Shown here in pieces: positions 41,604 through 51,796 of a stretch of 64,000 nt of DNA (position 1 is its first letter; every line of letters begins with the position of its first letter). Made by a program: the position numbers and the translations under genes. The DNA is from Paenibacillus taihuensis (GTDB taxonomy: Bacteria > Bacillota > Bacilli > Paenibacillales > Paenibacillaceae), in assembly GCF_003386535.1 (NCBI RefSeq), contig NZ_QTTN01000005.1, forward strand, positions 163,656-227,655, written 5' to 3'. The notes beneath the pieces are model-generated. The model was not told the DNA's origin, did no database searches, and saw only the letters and a list, made by a program, of their open reading frames with translations.

Positions 41604-44600
41604 GTGATTAAAAAATTAGCAACATGGTTTATTTTGCTGGCCCTAGTCATTCAATTCCTGCCTGCGAACCGCATTGAGACCGTTCAAGCGGCGACAGGCA
41701 ATTTCACATTCCCGAATGAAAGCGATCAACAGGCGGCGCCTCGGATTACGACGGATGAGCGAATTACGTTGACAGGTACAATCAGCAATGTGGATCCGAC
41801 TTCGATTGCGTATAACGTGTATCAGATCACTGATCCCGGTGATACAACGATTACTTCGGACGATAAAGTCGGAAGCCAACGCGAGAATCTGACGAGTAAT
41901 ATTAGCATTAGCGGTTCCTCCATTCAGATTTTCAACATTCAGCTGTTCCCCGGCTTGAACAAGATCACGTTTACGGGGACACAAGGCGGAGGCCAAGTAT
42001 CGAATACAATTTATGTCGATTATCACAACGGCCCAATGCTGTATGATCTAACGGCAAGCTTGGATGGCAACAGCTTCCCGATCGTGGAGAACGGAACGAC
42101 TGTCGTTCAGTCCAGCACATCCCGAGGCAAGTCGACAGCTGATATCAGCATTACGGGTAAAGCGCCGAATGCGCAAGCGGTTACGATTGTCGTGAACGGA
42201 AGCAGTAAAACGTATTCGGTTAACAGCGCGAACAACAACTCGTTTGCTGCTGCTCCGATTCGTTTGAATCAAGGCAAGAACCTCGTGACAATTAAAATCA
42301 AGAACGGTACGCAAACAATCGAAACGTCAAGGGATATCGCTTTCTATAACGGAAGCGTTACGTTTTACGATGTTAATATTAATGAGTTAGCTGCGGGCGT
42401 GGTACAACAATCCGCGGCGCTTGAGTACAACCCCAACTTTGTCGTATCCGCAGCGAACTCTTTTAATATTACGGGTAGCGTTATCGTGCCGAATAGCTAT
42501 GTACAGAGATCGGGTGAAACCGTAAAAACGCCTCACCCAGACCCGGCAGTCGCGCTGGCGTCGATTACAGCAGCTTTAAAAGAGGTGCTTGGCGGAGCAC
42601 AGGTAACTCTTGGGGCGATTGCGCCTTCTGTTGCAATGAATTCGCCTAAAGTGACTGATGACTTCTTTGTTTATCAGTTTACAATCCCCTTGCCGAGCAT
42701 AGCTACTACATATACTGCAGGTGCGCTGAATTGGGATCTTTCTTATAATTTAGATTTGAAAGCGCCGAATGAAGTAAATAAAGACACAGGCACAGGTTCG
42801 ATTAATGAAGGAACAAACGGGCTGTTCTTCTCTCTTCGCGATGCGACGAAACCTTTCGTTGCGGAAATCAACTACCTGCCCGGCTATAAGCCGACAGGCA
42901 ATTATGAAGCGATACAGTCGGTTCCGTTAGCGAACGCTAACCTTTATGGTATTCCTGTAGGCATAGAAGTGCTCGTCGGAAACCCTTCGACGACTCCTGC
43001 CAATAATACGATTATAGTTGACTCCATTAGTGATTTGTACGGTCATACGAAGACCCTTACCGCATCGGACTATACGGTCAAACCGGTTACGGCGCCGCTC
43101 GTAACGAAGACGGTAAACGGCAAGCTTCAAACGTTCCACCGTTTCATCATTGAGTTTACGAAATTGCCTTATGAAGGTACGCAGACAATTACTGTTCATG
43201 CCAATACTTCCGGTATAATATCTGCACCTTCTGCGTCCACGTTCACCATGCTTTATGGTCCTTATGTGAATTATAAGACGGCGTTCGATACGATGGCGAT
43301 CGATGACGATACGACTTCGACGTCCCGTGCGGATGATATTATTGGCGGCAAGCTCAGCGACTTTGAAGGCGAATTGCAAAACATCAACGATGTGAGTGAA
43401 ATTCGCTACGATACAACAGGCGGGCCGCGTACGGTTTATTTTTATATCAATAATGTGCCATTTGAAATTGTCCCTGTCTCCACAGATCCTCATGACACGC
43501 ATTTTAAGCTGAAGGCATATGGTGCTGCTACCACGCCGGCCACGTACTATCGGAACGATGTAATTAAGGCGATGTTCAGTGGCGAGAACGAGATCAAGTT
43601 TGTTTTCCAAGGCAAGAAGAGCTCTTACGAGAAGATTATTAAGATCAACCTTATTCCAACGAATCTGCCGGTCATTCCGGTTAAAGGGACTACTATTTAT
43701 CCGTTTGTCTTCAAAGACAGCGATATGACCGTAACGCCGAAACCGATTGCCAATGACTCGCACTTCCCGCTGGAAGGCTCAATCTATAAAACATCCGAAG
43801 CGTTTATGAATGTATACGGAACATTCGATTTTATTGACTTGGGTCAAGCGGGTGATCTAAGTGCTGCGTCCGGTTTAGTAAGTTTAATCAATACAAAGTT
43901 ATCAAGTCTTGGAACATCCGGTGTGCTTGATGATTACATCCTGAAGATTAGCAGTCCATCGATGAAACAAGATATCGTGTGGGATCTATCCAAGCCGTTC
44001 GAGGTAGTTTACGGAGACACGTTTGTAGCTGCTATGAATACTGGCGGTACAGTGAACAACAACCTAATTGTTCGTTACGACTGCTCGAATCAAACATTTT
44101 CGTTTATTTTGAAGAAACAAGAGCTTAATGCAGATGGCAGTTCAAGCGTAGTAATCTTCAGCGTTTATAACAGCGGATTGTATGGTCCTAAGGCAACATA
44201 CCGTATTGAAGTCGACCCAACCGTTCTTCCGTACAAAATCATTCGTCCGATGCTGCCCGAAGAAGGTACGATCAACCGCAACTTCTTCGATTTCATTATT
44301 AATGCGAACGGTGCGACCAAGGTAACCATTAATAAAGTTGCTGCGGTTAAATCGGAATATGATGGTGATAACGATAGTTCCAACGGCATCGACTATCCGA
44401 ATGCGTTCCGCACGACGATTTCGAATCTGAAACCGGGAGTCAACAAGATTAACTTTACGATTGAGAGCGGTACGGACAAGGTCAGCAACTATATTGAGAT
44501 TAAGTATGTGCCGACGAATATTCCAGGTGCAGAGTACTTGGAGACGATGAAGAATTCGCACAAAATATTCGACGGCGCAATATCGCTCACGTTCCCGAAA

Positions 44601-45797
44601 GGCACTTCGCTTATCCGTCGCGATTATAACGTGGCAGATAAGTTTAAAGGCCAGATCTACACCGACAATAAGCTGCTGTTTGCTATCGCGAATCCGGAGG
44701 ATGGGGTTGTAAACCGTCGTGAATATGAGGTTCCGCCTGCAGGCTTCGATAAGATTCTGCAAAGCTTCGGAACCAGATTCAAAGTATCGTTCCCGACCCG
44801 ATTCTCCAAGTCCAGCCCAGTGTTCTGGATTGATGCCGGTCTCGCTGACGATCTATCGACGAACGCATATGATCCGCTGCAAAACGGCGTGGACCCTTAC
44901 CAGTACCCGAATAACCATGATGGTACGAACGGAAAGGAAATTCCTACCTACGACCTTCGTAATGACGATGAAGAACTGATTGCTTCAAAGCGAGGTACAT
45001 TAACGCTTGCTTTTGATCCTAACATTCGTCAAAGTGCGGGAACAATCGTCACAGTATTCCGTTATGACGTGAAAGAGAAGTTCTGGGTGAACATTGGTGG
45101 CGTCGTTGATTCGAAGAAGAATACAATTACAGTTCCTTTCGAGCAATTCGGTTACTATGTCGCAGCTAAGATGACATATTCGTTCTCCGATGTGACCGGT
45201 CACCCGTATGCTCGTAACTATATGGAGGCATCATTCGCTAAAGGCGTCATGAACGCAGCGAACTTTGATGACTTTGGTGCGGATATGTACACATCGCGCG
45301 GCGAGTTTACTCGCATGATCGTCAAAGCGATCGATATTCCGCTTAACTACGAGCTGAGCAAGCCTCACTTCGACGATGTAGCGCCGATCATCAACTCTGA
45401 TGCGCTATGGGACTACAGCTACATTGAAACAGCAGCTCGAGAAGGCATTGTTAGAGGAACGCAGCCACGAACCTTCGAACCTACAAGCAACATTAGTCGG
45501 CAAGATGCTGCTGTTTTTCTTGCGCGGGCACTGAACTTGAAGCTCGAGACCGATGCAACGAAGATTGATAAGGCTCTTCAGAAGACCTTCAAGGATTATA
45601 ACGATATCAACTATTATGCGAGAGCTGCAGTACTGGCAATTGCGAAGAAAGGCTTTATTCAAGGATCGCCTGTAGATAATGCGGATCCGAAGAAGGGCAT
45701 GGTATTCGAACCGAAGTCCAATCTTCTTCGCTCGGATGCGGCTATTATCGTAGACAAGATGCTGATCGATATGAAGCGGTTACCGAAGATCAACTAG
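41604..45797 (+). CDS. Very large exported SLH-domain surface protein
   Basis: 1397 residues. A signal peptide (LATWFILLALVIQFLPANRI) is followed by ~1150 residues of beta-rich, Thr/Asn/Ser-rich sequence with weakly repeated Ig-like segments (for example SSIQIFNIQLFPGLNKITFT and RLNQGKNLVTIKIKNGTQTI, both ending in a GxNxxxxxxxN-type turn). Three C-terminal SLH repeats begin near residues 1193 (FSDVTGHPYARNYMEASFAK), 1252 (FDDVAPIINSDALWDYSYIE) and 1327 (FKDYNDINYYARAAVLAIAK). The SLH block should attach it to pyruvylated wall polysaccharide made with CsaB. No enzymatic motif is recognised. ATG is replaced by GTG at the annotated start (GTG 41604), with GGAGGAGG upstream. A strong terminator follows. 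Confidence 0.9.
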   Translation: MIKKLATWFILLALVIQFLPANRIETVQAATGNFTFPNESDQQAAPRITTDERITLTGTISNVDPTSIAYNVYQITDPGDTTITSDDKVGSQRENLTSNISISGSSIQIFNIQLFPGLNKITFTGTQGGGQVSNTIYVDYHNGPMLYDLTASLDGNSFPIVENGTTVVQSSTSRGKSTADISITGKAPNAQAVTIVVNGSSKTYSVNSANNNSFAAAPIRLNQGKNLVTIKIKNGTQTIETSRDIAFYNGSVTFYDVNINELAAGVVQQSAALEYNPNFVVSAANSFNITGSVIVPNSYVQRSGETVKTPHPDPAVALASITAALKEVLGGAQVTLGAIAPSVAMNSPKVTDDFFVYQFTIPLPSIATTYTAGALNWDLSYNLDLKAPNEVNKDTGTGSINEGTNGLFFSLRDATKPFVAEINYLPGYKPTGNYEAIQSVPLANANLYGIPVGIEVLVGNPSTTPANNTIIVDSISDLYGHTKTLTASDYTVKPVTAPLVTKTVNGKLQTFHRFIIEFTKLPYEGTQTITVHANTSGIISAPSASTFTMLYGPYVNYKTAFDTMAIDDDTTSTSRADDIIGGKLSDFEGELQNINDVSEIRYDTTGGPRTVYFYINNVPFEIVPVSTDPHDTHFKLKAYGAATTPATYYRNDVIKAMFSGENEIKFVFQGKKSSYEKIIKINLIPTNLPVIPVKGTTIYPFVFKDSDMTVTPKPIANDSHFPLEGSIYKTSEAFMNVYGTFDFIDLGQAGDLSAASGLVSLINTKLSSLGTSGVLDDYILKISSPSMKQDIVWDLSKPFEVVYGDTFVAAMNTGGTVNNNLIVRYDCSNQTFSFILKKQELNADGSSSVVIFSVYNSGLYGPKATYRIEVDPTVLPYKIIRPMLPEEGTINRNFFDFIINANGATKVTINKVAAVKSEYDGDNDSSNGIDYPNAFRTTISNLKPGVNKINFTIESGTDKVSNYIEIKYVPTNIPGAEYLETMKNSHKIFDGAISLTFPKGTSLIRRDYNVADKFKGQIYTDNKLLFAIANPEDGVVNRREYEVPPAGFDKILQSFGTRFKVSFPTRFSKSSPVFWIDAGLADDLSTNAYDPLQNGVDPYQYPNNHDGTNGKEIPTYDLRNDDEELIASKRGTLTLAFDPNIRQSAGTIVTVFRYDVKEKFWVNIGGVVDSKKNTITVPFEQFGYYVAAKMTYSFSDVTGHPYARNYMEASFAKGVMNAANFDDFGADMYTSRGEFTRMIVKAIDIPLNYELSKPHFDDVAPIINSDALWDYSYIETAAREGIVRGTQPRTFEPTSNISRQDAAVFLARALNLKLETDATKIDKALQKTFKDYNDINYYARAAVLAIAKKGFIQGSPVDNADPKKGMVFEPKSNLLRSDAAIIVDKMLIDMKRLPKIN

Positions 45798-45804
45798 TCC
45801 TATC

Positions 45805-45845
45805 AAAAGAGAACCGTTTGGGAGTTTCCCAGGCGGTTCTCTTTT
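45805..45845 (+). terminator. Terminator after the giant SLH gene
   Basis: AAAAGAGAACCG (45805-45816) pairs with CGGTTCTCTTTT (45834-45845), with further pairing inside. Confidence 0.9.
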
Positions 45846-45891
45846 ATTTCGCAAATTGTTAGACTTATCTTCACATGGCAAATGTTCTCTG

Positions 45892-45921
45892 GTGACGAAT
45901 CTAGGACGTTCGGTCTATAAT
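45892..45921 (+). promoter_or_regulatory. S-layer gene promoter P1
   Basis: GTGACG (45892-45897), 18 nt, TATAAT (45916-45921). It lies ~370 nt before the first S-layer start. Confidence 0.6.
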
Positions 45922-46293
45922 AAGAATCGTGGTAGAGAGGTTGTCCTAGTTCATAGTACATAGACGGCGGATTCGGGATGGAACGTTGACGAAAAAAAAT
46001 AAAACTTTTTTCAAAGACAACGCAACTTTTCGGAAACCTATGCGTTTAAATACATGAACACAGCACAAGGAGAGCGACTCTAGCAAGGTAAGAGTATTTG
46101 GAACTAATTATCAAATTACTCTTTACGCTAGAAAACACCCATTGTATAATGTTAAAGTGGTGTTTAGACTCTACCAAAATTTTCATGCATTCAGCAGTTT
46201 ACAAGTTTCTGCGACAAGTTCCTACAAGAACCTGAACTGCAGACATTATTTATACGAACTCTGCTCAACTCGTGAAAGGGGGTGAATCGGCCA
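45922..46293 (+). other. Long S-layer gene leader
   Basis: About 370 nt without a credible separate gene, holding a second promoter at 46122-46150. A long untranslated leader is typical of strongly expressed S-layer genes, whose mRNAs are often very stable (family knowledge). Confidence 0.5.
46122..46150 (+). promoter_or_regulatory. S-layer gene promoter P2
   Basis: TTTACG (46122-46127), 17 nt, perfect TATAAT (46145-46150). Confidence 0.65.
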
Positions 46294-46296
46294 ATG
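46275..46296 (+). promoter_or_regulatory. First ribosome site and alternative start of the S-layer gene
   Basis: AAAGGGGGTGA (46275-46285) is almost the full anti-Shine-Dalgarno complement and stands 9 nt before ATG 46294. That ATG is in frame with the second start at 46372 and would add 26 polar, basic residues before the signal peptide. Confidence 0.7.
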
Positions 46297-46371
46297 AGAC
46301 AAACGAGCAAAACATATTCTAAACAAAACTCTCAAGAACGCAAGGTATTTAGAGGAGGAGACAAAAAGGTT

Positions 46372-49155
46372 ATGAAGAAAAGTTTATCCCTGATCGTAGC
46401 AGCAGCTATGACACTTACATCCGCATCGGCAGTATTTGCAGACAACGCTCCAGCGTTGGATACACAAGGTAAATTCGACGCACTTAAAGCAGCGGGCATC
46501 TTTAACGGCTTCCCGGACGGTTCCGCAGGCCTTGAAAAAGAAATGACTCGCGCTGAGTTCGCAAAAGTACTTACACTGGTAGCTGGTCTGACTCCAGACG
46601 CAACAGCTGCTAAATACTCCGACGTAGCAGCTAACCACTGGGCAGCTGGTTACATCGGCGCAGCATCTAAAGCAGGTCTTCTTAACGGTCTTGGCGACGG
46701 CAAGTTCGGTCCATCCGGTAAAGTAACTATCGAGCAAATCGCTAAAGTAGCTGATCTGTTCGCTAAAGCTCCAATCGATGAGAACGCAACTGTTGCTGGT
46801 GCAGTATCTGCATGGGCTAAAGCTTATGTAGCAGCAGCAATCAAAGCTGGCTTCATTGCAGAATCCAGCAACTACAAAGCGAACGCAGTTCGCGGTCAAC
46901 TTGTAGAAGTTGCATACCAACTCGCTAACCCTGCACCAGCAACTCTTGAAGCAACTGCTAAAGTAGCAGGCGCTAAGAAAATTGAAGTGAAACTTAACCA
47001 AAAAGTAGACACTTCAAAAGTAACTTTTGAAGTTAAGAACGCAGCTGGTACAGTTGTAAACATCGCAAAAACTACTTTTGCTGATGACAAAGCAACTGCA
47101 ACTCTTGAGTTCGCAGCTAACCTGCTTGCTGGTGACTACACTGTTGCAGTAAAAGGTGGCAGCAATGCTGCATCTGCTAAAGTAACAGCTGAAGCAGAAA
47201 AAATCAGCAAGATCGAATTCCTAAGCAGCACTGCAGCTCCTGCACGTACTGGTGCAGCTACAGATAACCAAATCATCACTTCTTCGGTGAAGATTTCCAA
47301 CCAATACGGTGAAGATGTTACAGCTACTAAAGCTGGCAGCTTGACTCTTACTTCGAGCAAAGGTGCTGCATCCTTGGCAACAACAGGCGTGTTGACAATT
47401 GACAACACTACAGCTGCTGTTAACTTCGCAAAAGACGAGAAAGTTGCTGTTAGTGCAATCGACACAGCTTCCAACACTTTTGCTTCCGCAGTATTGACTG
47501 TTGGTGACAAAGCTCAAGTATCTGACATCTCGATCGACAAACTTGTTAACACTGCAGACAGCACTAAAGTATTGGATGCAGCTTCGACTCCAGGACAATT
47601 CGTTCTTGAACTGACAGCTAAAGACCAATACGGCAACACTATTACTGGTGCTGCTAATGCTGCTAACGTAACTTCCGACGTTATCGTAACTGTATCCAGA
47701 ACTGATGTTGCAAATGTTGGCGCAATTACTTGGAACCCAACTTTGGATGGCGGTAAATACACAATTGCATTGGCTGGCCCGCTTACAGCTGGTACTTCCA
47801 AAGTAACTGTAATCTCCAAAACTACTGGCAAACTTGCATCCTTCGATGTAGTTGTTAAAGAAACTGGTAAAGTAGATGCTCTTACAGTTTCCGCTCCAGC
47901 AGTTGCAGTAGCTGGCGAAGCGTTCGACATTCCTTTCACAGCTGTTGACCAATTCGGCAATGCAATCACAAGCGCATCGACATTGAACAATTCGGTGTAC
48001 TCTGTAAGCCTGGGTAGCTTGAGCCTGGATAAAACAAGCCCTGCTACAATCGCTGCTTCCGGTATCAAGTTCGTTCAAGACTATGTGAAAAACACTGCAA
48101 CACTTCATGTTAACGCTCTTGCTAAAGGCACTTATGTATTTACTGCAGTAACAGGTACTAACAAAGTAGTTCAACAAACTATCACAGTTACCGATGCGAA
48201 GACTCCAGTAGTTATCTCGGCTACTAAAGACTTCACTTCGACACTTGCAAAAACTGCAGGTACTACTTTCACTAACGCAAACGTTGTTGTTAACGACCAA
48301 TACGGTCGTGAAATCACGGATCTTGCATGGGCTGGCGCAGTTCCTGCTGTTGGCGAGTACAAGATTGACGTTGCTGTAAGCGGCACTGCAACAACTTACA
48401 ATGCTGCAACAGGCGCTATCAGTGCAGCTGCAAAAGGTTCCGATGCTTACACTGTTACACTGCAACAGTACAAAACTGTATCTGGTGTTAACAAATGGGT
48501 AAATGTTGACGGTACTTCATTGGCATTCACGGTATCTGTTGTTGAGAAGGCTGACATTGCTTCTTATGAGCTTGCTGACATCGCAACTCTGAAAAACAAC
48601 GGAACTGGCTCTTACCTGCAAGATGTTACAGTAAACGGTGTACTGGCTAGCGGCACAAAAGTAGTACTTCCAACTACTGGATACTACGAAGTTACTGCAT
48701 CCGACACTACTAAACTTGATCTTGCAACTGCAGGTAAAGTTGGTGCGACATTCGCAGCTGGTGACTTCACAGATCACGCTGCAAGTGCAAACGTGATCGT
48801 TACTGTTGACGGTGCAAATGGTCCAGTTGTTCTTACTAAAGTTGTAAAAGCATCTGATCTTCCTTCTGTTGCAACAACATTCAGCGTAATCAATGTTGAT
48901 GCTACGATGACATTGGAAAGTGCAAATGTTATCTCTGCAACTGCAGTAAAAGCTAGTAACCTTGCTACATTGAGTACTGCTGTAATCAAAGCAGTTGACC
49001 AATACGGCGTTGAGATTACAGCTGACACTTACACAACATTCCGTACTAACTTCGCTGACAATGACTCGTCCACTACTGTAACAGCTGGTGACACATTCAA
49101 CGTAACAGCGGTTAGCGGCGCTAACACAATTACTTTCAAAGTAATCGTAAAATAA
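46372..49155 (+). CDS. Putative S-layer protein with N-terminal SLH domains
   Basis: 927 residues from ATG 46372 (GAGGAGGAG upstream); 953 from the in-frame ATG 46294. The signal peptide is MKKSLSLIVAAAM followed by ASAVFA-DNAP. Three SLH repeats occupy about residues 30-195 (FDALKAAGIFNGFPDGSAGL, YSDVAANHWAAGYIGAASKA, VSAWAKAYVAAAIKAGFIAE). The rest is Ala/Thr/Val/Lys-rich beta sequence with several DQYGxxIT-type Ig-like modules (VTDQ/KDQYGNTITGAA, VVNDQYGREITDLAW, VDQYGVEITADTY). The composition fits a crystalline S-layer subunit, and codon use differs sharply from its neighbours (mostly ACT, GCT, GTA, AAA, AAC), as expected for a very highly expressed gene. Tandem promoters, two starts and a strong terminator add to that picture. 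Confidence 0.88.
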   Translation: MKKSLSLIVAAAMTLTSASAVFADNAPALDTQGKFDALKAAGIFNGFPDGSAGLEKEMTRAEFAKVLTLVAGLTPDATAAKYSDVAANHWAAGYIGAASKAGLLNGLGDGKFGPSGKVTIEQIAKVADLFAKAPIDENATVAGAVSAWAKAYVAAAIKAGFIAESSNYKANAVRGQLVEVAYQLANPAPATLEATAKVAGAKKIEVKLNQKVDTSKVTFEVKNAAGTVVNIAKTTFADDKATATLEFAANLLAGDYTVAVKGGSNAASAKVTAEAEKISKIEFLSSTAAPARTGAATDNQIITSSVKISNQYGEDVTATKAGSLTLTSSKGAASLATTGVLTIDNTTAAVNFAKDEKVAVSAIDTASNTFASAVLTVGDKAQVSDISIDKLVNTADSTKVLDAASTPGQFVLELTAKDQYGNTITGAANAANVTSDVIVTVSRTDVANVGAITWNPTLDGGKYTIALAGPLTAGTSKVTVISKTTGKLASFDVVVKETGKVDALTVSAPAVAVAGEAFDIPFTAVDQFGNAITSASTLNNSVYSVSLGSLSLDKTSPATIAASGIKFVQDYVKNTATLHVNALAKGTYVFTAVTGTNKVVQQTITVTDAKTPVVISATKDFTSTLAKTAGTTFTNANVVVNDQYGREITDLAWAGAVPAVGEYKIDVAVSGTATTYNAATGAISAAAKGSDAYTVTLQQYKTVSGVNKWVNVDGTSLAFTVSVVEKADIASYELADIATLKNNGTGSYLQDVTVNGVLASGTKVVLPTTGYYEVTASDTTKLDLATAGKVGATFAAGDFTDHAASANVIVTVDGANGPVVLTKVVKASDLPSVATTFSVINVDATMTLESANVISATAVKASNLATLSTAVIKAVDQYGVEITADTYTTFRTNFADNDSSTTVTAGDTFNVTAVSGANTITFKVIVK

Positions 49156-49178
49156 TAGAGACTAACCTCTCTAGAAGA

Positions 49179-49208
49179 AACAGGACCGAGAAATCGGTCC
49201 TGTTTTTT
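49179..49208 (+). terminator. S-layer gene terminator
   Basis: AACAGGACCGA (49179-49189) pairs with TCGGTCCTGTT (49194-49204), followed by a T-run. Confidence 0.93.
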
Positions 49209-49213
49209 ATATG

Positions 49214-49242
49214 CGAAACTTTTCAGGAATCCTATTCGTCTA
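49214..49242 (+). promoter_or_regulatory. Candidate ECF-sigma promoter for the 49277 gene
   Basis: CGAAAC (49214-49219), a 17-nt gap and CGTCTA (49237-49242) fit the cell-envelope-stress ECF consensus TGAAAC-N16/17-CGTC (sigma-W/X/M type). Confidence 0.5.
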
Positions 49243-49276
49243 TATGAGTAGATTCTATAAAAAGGATGATGATTAG

Positions 49277-51772
49277 ATGCGATTGATTCAGCGAACGGGC
49301 CTTTCTCTACTTATTGCTTCGACAGTAATTATGCCTGTGACCAATATTCTTCAACCGGTTAATGTATTTGCGGCATCGACAAGTTCGGCGGTTGCGACGA
49401 GCACAATTCCGTCATTTAGCCTTGGCGGTGGCAGTTACGCTAAAGTGACTGACCTGCAATTCTTGAGCGGCGATTCAGATAAGACGGCTTATTTCACGGT
49501 GTCGGTCTACAACAACTCCAATAAAGAACTCGATTTCAGTGATTATTGGGTCGAGATGTGGACCAAGAGTGGAACGAAATATACGATTAAGATGAACGAG
49601 CAAGACGCAAAGAATACCAAAATCGTAGCTAAGACTACAACAGACTACCATTTTACGGCTAAGGTGAATGCCAAGCAGAACTTGTCGGATTTCTCATTCA
49701 AACTCATTAAATGGGATTTCAGCCAACCGGATTATACGAGAACTATTGGACAAGTTGCTGTACCAATGGCCTATAATCCTGTTATTCCGGCTGGGACAGG
49801 TAAAGTCGTTAAAATGAATAACTTGAAAATAAGCAGTATTGTGGCTCGTTCCCGATTTAATTTAATCGGCGGACAGCTTGAAGGCGTCGTTATTTATAGA
49901 GTCACCAATTACAGTACGGATAGTATCCCATTATCCAACTTTAATTATTATATGAAGCGTTCAGGCGGATCTTTGACGAAATTGGGCGCAGACATTTCTC
50001 AGGATGAGCAACTCGCACCTGGCGAGTCCAAAGAGATCTTGTTATATGGAACATTGCCGATTAAGAAGGTAGATCCGAACTTACAGTTAGTTGTAACGGG
50101 AACAGACCCGACTACGAAGCTTGAAGCTCCAATTGCAAGTTATGTTGTTAAACCACTTGCTGAAGCAAGTACATACGTTAAAGCAGGCAACAGCGGCAAA
50201 ATGACGGTTGACAATATGCCTGTGAATACGAAGATCAGAGATGCTTTCTATGATCAGGACAGCGACAGCCATACGCTTTCCATGTATGTGAATTTCAATA
50301 ACAGTGGCAAATCGACGGTGGCTTTGCCTAGCTACAGTTACTACGTGATGACGAGCGATGGCGCACTTTACCCAACAAAGCAGGCGCTGACGACGAATAT
50401 TGACCTTTCACCTGGCATTGAGAAAGAGCAATACTTGCAATTCACATTGCCGGAGAAAGCCAATATGACTGGCTTGAAGCTGGTGCTGCGCAAAACAAGC
50501 GAAACGAATAAGAAGGGTTACGTTGCTGCGCTCTTCCAGGTTCCTTCTCAAACAGCGCAGGGTGGAACGGATCGCGCGATTCAGTATGTCACAAAACAAG
50601 GCTTGTTCGAATTCTCGGTTCTTCGCGGTGAGCGTCTGCCTTGGGGAGAGCAAGATATCATTAATGCGGTCATCGCGGTCCGTAATCCGCAGTTTGTAAC
50701 AAAATCACTGCCGAATATTAAAGCTTCTATTCAACTGAACGGCTATAATGTCGATGATAAAGATATCCAGCTTATTAAGACAGATCAGGTTGTAGCGATT
50801 CCAGGCGCTAGTTATTCACTTTATATTGTAAGCACGAAAGTGCCGTACACGTTCGAGGCGAGCGATATGAACGTTATATTGTCTGAAGTAGGCGGCGCAG
50901 ATGGCACTGCATCGACACCGATCGGTACATTCAAACTCCCTAGCAGTAAGTTGCAGCTTCCAGTCCTAAAATCCACTGATAGCATGGATGTGAGGGGTAT
51001 CGGTCGTACTGCATCGCTGAAAATCAACAAGGTGAACACTTACGTGGATGATGTGACAGACACGAAGCTGCTTTATGCGGAATTCGACTATAAGAGCCTG
51101 GAATCGCGGTTCTCGAATCTGGCGAATCTCCAAGCTTACTTCAAGACAAAAAACGGTAATTACATTCAGGCGAGCTTCCAGAACATCAAAGATAAAGTAA
51201 CACCGAATAAGAACTCGCTTGTAATGGCGTATGCGAGCTTCCCGAGTGATTACGACCTAACGGATGTACAGCTCATCGTCGGCCAAGGAACGACACAGAA
51301 CCAGTTCACCGGACCAGACGCGACTGCCGATGGTTTCGTGGATGCCGTTCAATATGGAATGCCGGCTGAGAAGACAGACATTTTGCAAGATACGTTTGAG
51401 AATATGGTCATTAATCCGTATAAAATCTCGCTTCGCAAGCTTTCGCCATCGCTTCAAGATGCCTATAAGATTAATATTGATTTCGAATATGATCTGGCTA
51501 AGATCGGTGACTACGAGAAAGTAGCAGGAACTCATAAACTCGTTGTTGAACTTGTCGATCAGGATAATAAGTTCGAGCAGGAGTTTGACCTGGAGAATGG
51601 TAATGATGCGCTTAAGATTGGCGACCAACTCCAGGGATCAGTAGCCTTTGAAGATCGTAAGATTTGGGGCATTATTTATCGGCAATTCACGGTAAATATC
51701 TATGACGAGTTCCAAGGGCATAAGAAGCTGATTGCGACGAAGAAGCTAAATCAGGCGATGACGAACGGGTAA
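49277..51772 (+). CDS. Exported protein of tandem diverged beta-sandwich modules
   Basis: 831 residues from ATG 49277 (AAAGGATGATGAT upstream). A signal peptide (LSLLIASTVIMPVTNILQPV then NVFAA) is followed by at least five ~95-110-residue modules. These contain a framework of YVxFxNxSxxxxxLxxYxYYxxxxxG and a later LxPGxxKExxLxxTLP; clear examples start at KVTDLQFLSGDSDKTAYFTV, KMNNLKISSIVARSRFNLIG and VDNMPVNTKIRDAFYDQDSD. They resemble DUF4352-like Ig-fold modules, but I do not recognise the family. There is no SLH, LPxTG or transmembrane anchor. The next gene starts 24 nt later with no terminator between, so the two may act as a pair. An ECF-like promoter suggests induction by envelope stress. 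Confidence 0.8.
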   Translation: MRLIQRTGLSLLIASTVIMPVTNILQPVNVFAASTSSAVATSTIPSFSLGGGSYAKVTDLQFLSGDSDKTAYFTVSVYNNSNKELDFSDYWVEMWTKSGTKYTIKMNEQDAKNTKIVAKTTTDYHFTAKVNAKQNLSDFSFKLIKWDFSQPDYTRTIGQVAVPMAYNPVIPAGTGKVVKMNNLKISSIVARSRFNLIGGQLEGVVIYRVTNYSTDSIPLSNFNYYMKRSGGSLTKLGADISQDEQLAPGESKEILLYGTLPIKKVDPNLQLVVTGTDPTTKLEAPIASYVVKPLAEASTYVKAGNSGKMTVDNMPVNTKIRDAFYDQDSDSHTLSMYVNFNNSGKSTVALPSYSYYVMTSDGALYPTKQALTTNIDLSPGIEKEQYLQFTLPEKANMTGLKLVLRKTSETNKKGYVAALFQVPSQTAQGGTDRAIQYVTKQGLFEFSVLRGERLPWGEQDIINAVIAVRNPQFVTKSLPNIKASIQLNGYNVDDKDIQLIKTDQVVAIPGASYSLYIVSTKVPYTFEASDMNVILSEVGGADGTASTPIGTFKLPSSKLQLPVLKSTDSMDVRGIGRTASLKINKVNTYVDDVTDTKLLYAEFDYKSLESRFSNLANLQAYFKTKNGNYIQASFQNIKDKVTPNKNSLVMAYASFPSDYDLTDVQLIVGQGTTQNQFTGPDATADGFVDAVQYGMPAEKTDILQDTFENMVINPYKISLRKLSPSLQDAYKINIDFEYDLAKIGDYEKVAGTHKLVVELVDQDNKFEQEFDLENGNDALKIGDQLQGSVAFEDRKIWGIIYRQFTVNIYDEFQGHKKLIATKKLNQAMTNG

Positions 51773-51796
51773 TGATATTAAGAGGTGAACTGCAGG

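Noticed and set aside
47221..48465. 414-residue antisense open frame in the S-layer gene
   Set aside because: Ser/Cys-rich shadow of the strongly biased S-layer codons.
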